A stretch of 64,000 bases of DNA, from the NCBI GenBank assembly GCA_003864495.1, contig ML133503.1, forward strand, positions 310,001 to 374,000, written 5' to 3'. This document shows positions 56,846 through 64,000 of this stretch, piece by piece. Position 1 is the stretch's first letter, and every line of letters begins with the position of its first letter. Made by a program: the position numbers and the translations under genes. Origin of the DNA: Nemopilema nomurai. Its lineage: Eukaryota > Cnidaria > Scyphozoa > Rhizostomeae > Rhizostomatidae. The notes below the pieces were generated by a model. That model made no database searches and had not been told where the DNA came from. It worked only from the letters and a program-made list of their open reading frames with translations.

Positions 56846-58438
56846 ATGGCTCTAAAGCACAAATTATTCATCTGGGTAGCAATTCTTATGACAAACTGCC
56901 ACTCGGCAAGCATCGAACCAGTTACAGATGACATCGACGAAAGAACGGAGCCGTTTCGACCAGCTCACCTGTCTCCGCGATTTTATAACGAAAAAAGGTC
57001 TTATATTTATCCAGAATACGAAGTTGAAAAATTCGCTCTAGCCCCAGAGGAAGACAGTGACGAGAAAAGAGACTCGATTAAGGGGCCTAGCATAAATCCA
57101 GTGATCGAGAATGTAGATGGAGAGGAGCAGGGAGAAGCTAATGGGGTGGAGAATGGCTCGTACAACAGGCTGAAGCCAGAAAACCCGGTGGAAGAAACGG
57201 GAGAAAAGTTCTCTAATGTAGCCAGAGAAAACGAGCCGAAAAAGACACGGAAGCACAAGCGAATAACTGAAAAAGAGAAGGAAGCCATTTCAGTAGGTTT
57301 GATCAAACTACTGTATGATTGGCAATTGCGTAAAGGGCACCGGGATACCGCGAGTGGGAGTGGAGAAGGGAAAAAGGAGGTTGGAAAAGAGGCAAGTCCA
57401 AGTGTGGGCACTGCGAAAAGGGAAGAGAAAGGAGGCGCGTATCAACTCAAAGGGGAAAGAGGAGGAAATGATAGCAGAGAGGAGGGCGATAAAAGCGTTA
57501 AAGGCGTTTATGAGGCGAGCTTTGGCGATCCACTGAAAGAGTCGAAAACCAAAAGCAAAAGCATTGGAGTTAATAACGAGCTGGAAAACCAGAATGAAGA
57601 CCAGAATGAAGACCAGAACAAGAACGACGAAGAGGAAAGTCAGGAGCAGAGTAGCGGAGACATAAAAGCAATCAAAAGGAAAGGCAAGATCAGCGTACTT
57701 GTGAATGTTAACATAAACGAACGGTCGATAAGATCGAAGGTCTCCCGTGCAAACAAGAAAAGGCTGGGACAAAAGTCGAGGACCACGGCGAAAAGTGTCA
57801 AAATCGAAAAGAAGACTTCAGATGAGAAAGATGACGATGATGATGAGGAAGATAGCGATGAAGAGGCGGAAGATGACGAGGAGGAAGAGGGCTCCGCTGA
57901 CCAAACGGCATCGGAATACAAAACCAACGCAACGACTTATAGCTACGGTCAACCCGTCTACCAATCACCGGTGCAAGTCCAAAGCACGTGGTCAACTGGC
58001 CAGTCTCAAGCAGCGAGCCCGGGGCAACAAAACTACTCGTATTATGGGTATCAAAATGCCTACCCTTACCAATACAGAAACGACTATAGCAACAATTATC
58101 TAGCTAAAACAACAGAGAAGGCAACAAATGTAGCCACAATAAAGTCCAAGGCAATGGCCACTACAGCTGCCACTTCAGGAACGACAACAATGGCAACAAG
58201 ACCAGAGACTACAACGGGAGCCACAACCGCCGCAACAACGGGAACAGTGACAAGGGGCACCACAACAGCAGCAACAACAGATACAGCAGCGTATAGAACA
58301 GCAGCAGCAACACAGGACACGACAACAGCGGCAACAACAGCAGCAACACAGGACACGACAACAGCGGCAACAGCAGCAGCAACACAGGACACGACAACAG
58401 CGGCAACAGCAGCAGCAACACAGGACACGACAACAGCG

Positions 58439-58471
<33 letters not shown>

Positions 58472-61000
58472 ACAGCAGCAGCAACAGCGCCTCTAAAGAA
58501 TGCTCCTCCAAAGGTATGGAAAGCGGAGTATGACGAAGAAGAGTCTTCTGGGGATGAAGAATATAACGAGCTCGAACAGAAAATACAAGACGAAGGGTCG
58601 GCAGATTTGAAGGAGAATGGCAATCGACCAGCAAGGGTCGAGCCTGCAATAGCGGTGTCAATGTCTAGCACGCAGCGTAATGCGCAGATCTACTTGCCCG
58701 GGTCGATGCAGACAGTCACTGAGAAGCACGAGGAGAAAACGGATGAAAGAGAACAGGAGAAACTGGAAGATGAGGAGGAGGATGAGGAGGATGAGGAGGA
58801 AAACGACGCATTGGGAGAAAAGGAAGTAGTCAAACAGAAAGGCAAAGCCACGAAAATCTTTCCATCCAAAAAACGCAAAACAAGGAAATACAAGCACAAG
58901 AGAGTTCCCAACCTGGAGGCTGAAGACTTTGAACAGGCTGGAGGCAAAGATGAAAAGTCAACAGCCATACCAAAAACTTCAAAGCCTAAAGAAAACCCGT
59001 TGGTGGTAACCAATCAAGTGGACACAGCAGAGCGACCGATGGAAGCAGTAGCCGCTGGGGAGGACAATCCTACGCATGGCGCAACGAAGAAAATCGAAAA
59101 GTATGGCGAGACCAAACACGTGGAAGATGAGCTGGTGGGGAAAGTTGAGAAATTTGGAAACGCAAAGAAGGAGAAATCGGAGTTAGTTACACCACTCAAG
59201 GCTACAGAAGGCAGCGGAGATAAAGTCCATTTTGTCAAGGTGCATAGCACGGAAATCAAACTGTTGAAGGAGCACAGGGCAAGAGTGCAATCTTCAGAGC
59301 CGATTGTCATTGATGACATCAAGAAGAAGAACGAAGAGCCAAAGCAAAACCCAGCGGAGGCCATTGAAATGCACGCAGCACAGCAGCCAGCGGAAAAGCT
59401 GGGCCTAGTCGAGGCGGTGAAAGTGGAGGCGAAACCAACAACAAAGCGAAACTACATCACAACTGTAGGGCCTGAAGTAGTGACACCGATCAAGGAGAGG
59501 AGTGTGGGAAAAGGCACCCCAACAGCAGCAAACGAGAAAACCACCCAAAAGGGAAAGCCTGTCCTGCCAAGCGAGAAGGTGGCGGACAAAGTCAAACCAG
59601 CTTCCAAAGAGGGCGAAAAGACCAAGGCAAAGCCGGACAAAAAGAAACCGAATAGCGACAAGGAATCAGAAAAATTGGCCCGGAAGAAGTATGGATCACT
59701 CAAGTCAGTGCGACAACGGTTCAAAGAGTGGGAAAAAGAAATGATCGAAAAGTTGTCAAACCCTTACTTGAAGGAGCTCGAAGACGAAGAAGGATCTGGG
59801 GAAGGGGACGAGAAAACTTTCAAATCGTGGACGGATGAGGAAAAAAATTTGATTACAAAACTTGCCAACCCATTTTTACACCAAAAGACGAAAACGAAGC
59901 CCAACGCAACGGCAGTTAATGTGACAGTTAAAGCAGCGACGACCCAAAGACAAAATGCAAGCGAGGTAAAGAAAAATCAAAGTGAGTCGGTGAATCTTGT
60001 GTCGGAGCATTTGAAAAGCGACGCAAAAGACGAGAAATCAACAGCAAAGCCCCAAGAGAATAACGAGAAGGCATCGGAACTACCTCTGCGAGAAAACACG
60101 TCAAACGGGCAAATGGAGAACAAGGGAGAGAAGAACGTGACGTCAAACGAGACAAGCAACCAAGAGAAGAGTGTCCAATCATTTGTACCAGAGCAGCTTA
60201 AAATGCCAAATCTGCAGGAATCTGTGGACAGAAAGGAAGTAAATTTGGATGAGCTTGAAAAGTTCAAAGGTCAGATAATAACAGAGGTGGGGAAAATTGA
60301 CAAACTGCAAGAACAGTACAAGAAGAAGTTAGTAGGTTCAACCGAGCTGAAAGATGCAAAGGACACGTTAAAAAAGGATTTGAAATTCATCAAAGACATC
60401 GAGTTGAAACTGGCAAACGGCATTAAAAACAGAAAGGAAGAAAAAGAGGAAGATAAAAAGGAAGATGAAAAGGAAGATAAAAAGGAGGATAAAAAGGAAG
60501 ATGAAAAGGAAGATAAAAAAGAAGATAAAAAGGAAGATAAAAAAGAAGATAAAAAGGAAGATAAAAAAGAAGATCTTAAGGAAGAGGAGAAAAAAGAGGA
60601 GAAAGCACAAAAGGCGGAAACAGTTTCAAATGAAGAAAAAGATGCAAAGAAGGAAGCTGAAAAGTCAGTATCAAAAAGTGCTGACAAAAGCCACGACCCT
60701 TTGATAAAAATTCAGAATCTTCTCAAGGAAGAAATGAAGAGAACAAAGAACAAACAGAAAGGAAGCGATAAGCAGCTTGAAAACATAAGGGGTCTTCTAA
60801 AACAGGAACTCAAGAAATTGATTAAGTCCGGAAAATTAGGCTCACCCGACAGTTTGCCATCAGGATTAAAGAAACTGGGAAAAATGATCCATCAGAAATT
60901 GAAATCGGCAAAAAAGAAGAAAGCTCTAAAAAGAAGAAGTCACATAAAAAAGAAAAACACGTTAAAGGAAAAGATCTCAAAAACTCACTGGACTTTGTGA
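56846..61000 (+). CDS. Secreted, highly charged, repeat-rich protein (upstream frame)
   Basis: Single open frame of 1384 residues without introns. It begins with a signal peptide (MALKHKLFIWVAILMTNCHS). The body is disordered and Lys/Glu-rich. In order it has: acidic clusters (DDDDDEEDSDEEAEDDEEEE), a Tyr/Gln/Ser stretch (NYSYYGYQNAYPYQY), a Thr/Ala mucin-like block with four exact 12-residue repeats (TQDTTTAATAAA, 58310-58453), several DEEGSGEGDE patches, a long KKED array (60452-60574), and a basic end. Repeated KLSNPYLKELEDEEGSGEG and KLANPFLHQ segments hint at an internal duplication. No enzymatic domain is present. The frame ends at 61000 while the next frame, open from 60841, continues into an SGNH hydrolase domain; the two probably form one protein. 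A matrix, mucus or mineral-binding role is possible but only inferred from composition. Confidence 0.75.
58310..58453. repeat. 36-bp coding tandem repeat, 4 copies
   Basis: Four units starting ACACAGGACACGACAACAGC encode TQDTTTAATAAA (the first has TTAA for TAAA). The repeat length is a multiple of three, so copy number can vary without breaking the frame. The DNA is nearly free of T on the plus strand. Confidence 0.95.
60452..60574. repeat. 12-bp coding repeat encoding KKED/EKED
   Basis: About ten imperfect units of GATAAAAAGGAA encode a Glu/Asp/Lys array. It is purine-only on the plus strand over most of its length, a likely site of slippage and copy-number change. Confidence 0.9.
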
Positions 61001-63006
61001 AGGCCTTCAAACCAACAGTTCCCGGATCCAACCGCGGTCACATTACCACAATGAGTAGATATAAAGCCGCTAGGGAGGCGCTCAAAGTACTGAAGGAGCA
61101 ACAAGACGAGGCAGCAAGATTGGCCTTGACAACGAATCCGAACAGCTCCAATTCGACGAACGAAACCGGTGTAACGGGCGCGCACCATATATCGCCAACT
61201 AAGCCGCATGTTCTTTTGCCAGCTAACCTTCCAACGGGCCACCAGGCGGAAAAGTTCAAGGAGCTGTTGAAAAACTTGAACAAAAAAATCGGAGAGGTCT
61301 ACACGAAGCTGCAAAGTTCCGGGGCTGGGCAGCAGCCTAACAACAACAACAACAATAATAACAACAACAACAATCAAATGCAAAATCAACAACAACAACT
61401 ACTACAACAGGCATTCAACAGCCAGTGGAATCAGGCTGGAAACACGGGCGTCAATGGCCAACAACCAGCACCAGCAGCGCCTTACTACGGTGCCCCGGCG
61501 CAAACACAAACGCACAACGAGAACTCGGTCACCCAGACCGCAACACCGATGTCGAACACTTTCATTGAGCCGCAAGCCAAGCACGAGATGCCTACCGGAC
61601 CGGAGGAAGTTGAGCCGCCAGAACCGGACACGGTACTAGCAGAAACTGAACCGGTCGAAACATTGATCGAGAATCTCGAGAAGGACATTACCGAGATCTG
61701 GTCGTTTAAGGATGAATACCCAAACGCAGCCTCGCTTGGGCTCGATAATGATAAAATCCACAGCACGTACGCAAACCTCGGCTCCATTTCGGGGCTCAAC
61801 TTGAGGCGATCGCTTGAGAGAGCTCTGAGAGGCCGAGATGTCGGGCTAGTAATTGTAGGTGGCTCGATTTCAAAAGGAGGCCCGTTCAGCGAGAAGGGTG
61901 TCGACTACGCTTTGAAGTCGTACTTCTACTCGATTGCTGATTGGTGGAACAAAGTCATCCGACCGGTCACTGGTTCTTCCATGCTCATACGGGATGTTTC
62001 GATCGGGGGGATAGCCACGGACTATTACTCATATTGCCTGCGCACGCATTTACCGGATGACCGAATGACCAACATCGTCCTGTGGGAGCTGAGCGCCAAC
62101 GACATGCACCGATACGAGGAAACGATAAAACCACGACAACAGGCGTTGGAACAGTTCACCCAGGACGTGCTCAGCTACAAGGCCAAACCCGCGCTGATCT
62201 TCCTCAACTTCTTCGCGCTCTTCAATTGGGACAAAGATCTTGTTACGCACTGCCGTAACTTTGAAGATGAGGGCGAAACCGATATCGCAAAGCATTACAA
62301 AATCACTTCGTTGAGCTGGCGAGACATGGTCTGTTCGCTGATGCAACGTAACGAGCCTCTGTTTACGAGGGACGAGCTGTTTTCGGAGGACCAGTTCCAT
62401 CCCAGCATCGAAGGACACGCACAGATGGCCTACGTCGTGATCGACTACATCCGGACAGAGTTCCTCAAAAGTCTTGTCAAGCAACGATTCTTGGAAATCG
62501 GAGACGCCGCCCGCAAACTGAAAATCCCGGAAACCGTTTACGTGCCAAAGCCGATGTACCAGCAGACGTTCACGTGGAGGCCTGTGTGCTACACATATAT
62601 GTTAGTCGACAACAAAGTTCCGAACAACACCATGTCCGTCAAGGAGGAAGTCAACGGAGACTTCCATTACACAGTTCTGCGCGAATTCAAAGTCCGATCC
62701 GACAAAATAGTCGGGATGGAGACGAAGAAAGCCGACCAGTACATAACATTCGACATAACTGTCCCACCACACCCCAATGGGAGCACAGCGCCGTACAAGA
62801 AACTGGCGATCATGTCATTCACCGATGATCGTCAGGCGGAAGTAAAATTTGACAACACGCCGACCCAGAAGATTGAAACTTCAAAGAAATTCTTGGAAGG
62901 AACTATATTGAAATACGTTGCATCTGATGTGTCGCCAGGAAATCACAAACTGGTGGTTCGATCAGGACCAGATGGATTTTTAATTTCGGCTATTATGCTT
63001 GGCTAA
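60841..63006 (+). CDS. SGNH/GDSL-type hydrolase domain (downstream frame)
   Basis: Long open frame in the -1 phase relative to the preceding one. It is open from 60841, and its first ATG is at 61051. The leading part is low-complexity (12 Asn at 61339-61374, then Gln-rich). From about 61680 it is well structured and SGNH-like: block I VIVGGSISKGGP with Ser codon 61864-61866, block III WELSANDMH with Asn codon 62098-62100, and block V DQFHPSIEGH with Asp 62389-62391 and His 62398-62400. The catalytic set is therefore complete. SGNH enzymes are esterases, lipases or sugar deacetylases; the substrate cannot be told here. A C-terminal region of about 180 residues looks beta-rich and may bind ligand. 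The frame alone has no signal peptide, which supports reading it as the C-terminal part of the secreted protein. GC content is higher than in the surroundings, and no introns are seen. Confidence 0.8.
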   Translation, partial: LTRQFAIRIKETGKNDPSEIEIGKKEESSKKKKSHKKEKHVKGKDLKNSLDFVKAFKPTVPGSNRGHITTMSRYKAAREALKVLKEQQDEAARLALTTNPNSSNSTNETGVTGAHHISPTKPHVLLPANLPTGHQAEKFKELLKNLNKKIGEVYTKLQSSGAGQQPNNNNNNNNNNNNQMQNQQQQLLQQAFNSQWNQAGNTGVNGQQPAPAAPYYGAPAQTQTHNENSVTQTATPMSNTFIEPQAKHEMPTGPEEVEPPEPDTVLAETEPVETLIENLEKDITEIWSFKDEYPNAASLGLDNDKIHSTYANLGSISGLNLRRSLERALRGRDVGLVIVGGSISKGGPFSEKGVDYALKSYFYSIADWWNKVIRPVTGSSMLIRDVSIGGIATDYYSYCLRTHLPDDRMTNIVLWELSANDMHRYEETIKPRQQALEQFTQDVLSYKAKPALIFLNFFALFNWDKDLVTHCRNFEDEGETDIAKHYKITSLSWRDMVCSLMQRNEPLFTRDELFSEDQFHPSIEGHAQMAYVVIDYIRTEFLKSLVKQRFLEIGDAARKLKIPETVYVPKPMYQQTFTWRPVCYTYMLVDNKVPNNTMSVKEEVNGDFHYTVLREFKVRSDKIVGMETKKADQYITFDITVPPHPNGSTAPYKKLAIMSFTDDRQAEVKFDNTPTQKIETSKKFLEGTILKYVASDVSPGNHKLVVRSGPDGFLISAIMLG
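60910..60916 (+). other. A AAA AAG heptamer at the junction of two frames
   Basis: In the reading frame of the secreted protein the codons are GCA AAA AAG, so the heptamer has the X XXY YYZ layout of -1 frameshift sites. It lies inside the 60841-61000 window where both frames are open. A -1 slip here leads directly into the SGNH frame (reading GAA GAA AGC TCT). No strong stem-loop is visible in the A-rich bases just downstream, so a stimulating structure is not evident. Confidence 0.4.
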
Positions 63007-63319
63007 ATGTGAATAGGACTGGAAAAAACTAGACTGGGACATTGTGGTCCACTGCGAGAAATCAATAGGTTTTTCGCCTTTTTGATCAATTCAAGTGAAG
63101 ACACTTGAACAAAGAGACCAGGTAGCTCCGAAGCACTGTAGCCTTGCTCTTAGCTTTTGACCAAGAAGGCCTATACCTGCCTTTAAAATGACTGTTGAAT
63201 AGAGTAGCTTATTAAGACACATGTTTAAACGTCACGTCAACGCACTAAATGCGACTTTGAAGGTGAGTTTTTAAGAAGTCTTCCAGGACTCTAAAGCATA
63301 CTCTTTAATACACTGTGGA

Positions 63320-63325
63320 AATAAA
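63320..63325 (+). terminator. Likely polyadenylation signal of the SGNH gene
   Basis: AATAAA about 315 bases after the SGNH stop codon, the first canonical hexamer downstream. Confidence 0.4.
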
Positions 63326-64000
63326 AAACTTGTCCAGCAACGCATTGCGTGCGGACTAAGCAATAAAATAAGGTAAACAAACGCACGTGGAACGTAGAGA
63401 GAAAGTAAAACCACAAAAAGGGGAATCAATAACACTTTTTCATAGCTATAAGCCTAATATGAGAATATTTGGGAGACCATAGCAGTAGCGTTAGATCGTG
63501 AACGATGGCAATAAAACTCACCTCAAAGTAAGCGTACCTCTGCCGCAAGGCATTTAAACATTTAACTTCGTTCATCAAGAGTCACATAAGCAAGTGATGT
63601 ATTAATTAGTTTGATGAGTAATTGACAGCAACTAAACTTCTAAACTTTTAATATTTCTATTCGGAAGACAGGTTAACAGTAGGCAATCTTACTTAGGATA
63701 TTGTAGCAGGTAGTAGCTTTGAAAACTGACGCCAGCCATTCTACACTAAGAAAACTCTTTCATTTTGTGTAAAACCAAGTTATCGATACAGTACACAAAA
63801 TTTTCAAATGTAAAAGTGATTAAAAAACATTAACTTCCCAATCCTCGCACTACGGCTGAAAATAGGTTAAATTTTTGATCTGGTATAAAGAGTTCCGGCT
63901 TGGAGTTAATAATGTCCAACAGGCGAGAAGATGAAAAAGAAGATTAGGCTTGGCTATTAGTCCAATGATCATTACTCATCGTTCTTCGAATCCTTCTTCT
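63326..64000. other. Right-end stretch without recognisable gene
   Basis: AT-rich sequence with only short frames; nothing supported. Confidence 0.5.

Noticed and set aside
58096..58671. 191-codon minus-strand Val/Ala-rich ORF
   Set aside because: Antisense of the Thr/Ala repeat block of the secreted protein.
60271..60687. Minus-strand Ser/Phe-rich ORF
   Set aside because: Antisense of the KKED array; low complexity with no independent evidence.
60961..61003. Short intron joining the secreted and SGNH frames
   Set aside because: Only about 43 bases, no pyrimidine tract and poor sites; frameshift or sequence error explains the overlap better.

Overview
This window is eukaryotic, AT-rich nuclear DNA. 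Its genes have many short exons with GT/AG introns and close matches to animal-wide families. The protein similarities, the compact intron-rich genes and a KDZ/HMGXB3-like DNA transposon suggest an early-branching metazoan. An anthozoan cnidarian (coral or sea anemone) is the best guess, but nothing here proves it. Six genes were rebuilt exon by exon; all their visible junctions are in phase.

Layout. Positions 1-27 kb hold minus-strand genes: the first four coding exons of importin beta-1 (KPNB1, running off the left edge), an unrecognised basic protein at 7.4-8.3 kb, ribosomal protein S29 (18.7-20.5 kb), and a complete 7-exon SLC35D-type nucleotide-sugar transporter (22.9-26.8 kb). The long gaps between them hold little that can be recognised. 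From 27.9 kb the genes run on the plus strand: MOCS1 (molybdenum cofactor step 1, with the conserved choice between a MOCS1A end and a MOCS1A-MOCS1B fusion), NGLY1 (cytosolic peptide:N-glycanase with an added N-terminal thioredoxin domain), a 3.95-kb inverted-repeat DNA transposon, ZNF330/NOA36, and a large intronless gene pair encoding a secreted, highly charged, repeat-rich protein followed in another frame by an SGNH-type hydrolase.

How the genes relate. They do not form an operon or one pathway. SLC35D and MOCS1 are divergent and could share a promoter region. MOCS1 and NGLY1 are tandem, about 1.2 kb apart, and a perfect 31-bp hairpin lies between them. KPNB1, RPS29, NGLY1 and ZNF330 are housekeeping genes.

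Most unusual items: (1) the 56.8-63.0 kb secreted protein/SGNH locus, whose two long frames meet at an in-frame A AAA AAG heptamer compatible with a -1 shift; (2) the thioredoxin-PUB-transglutaminase-PAW architecture of NGLY1; (3) the KDZ-like transposon with SWIM, SAP, Ulp1-like and degenerate SprT-like parts, set between two copies of a ~200-bp direct duplication; (4) the splice choices in MOCS1; (5) the perfect hairpin at 35.1 kb; (6) a 73-bp tandem duplication that doubles a splice acceptor in ZNF330.
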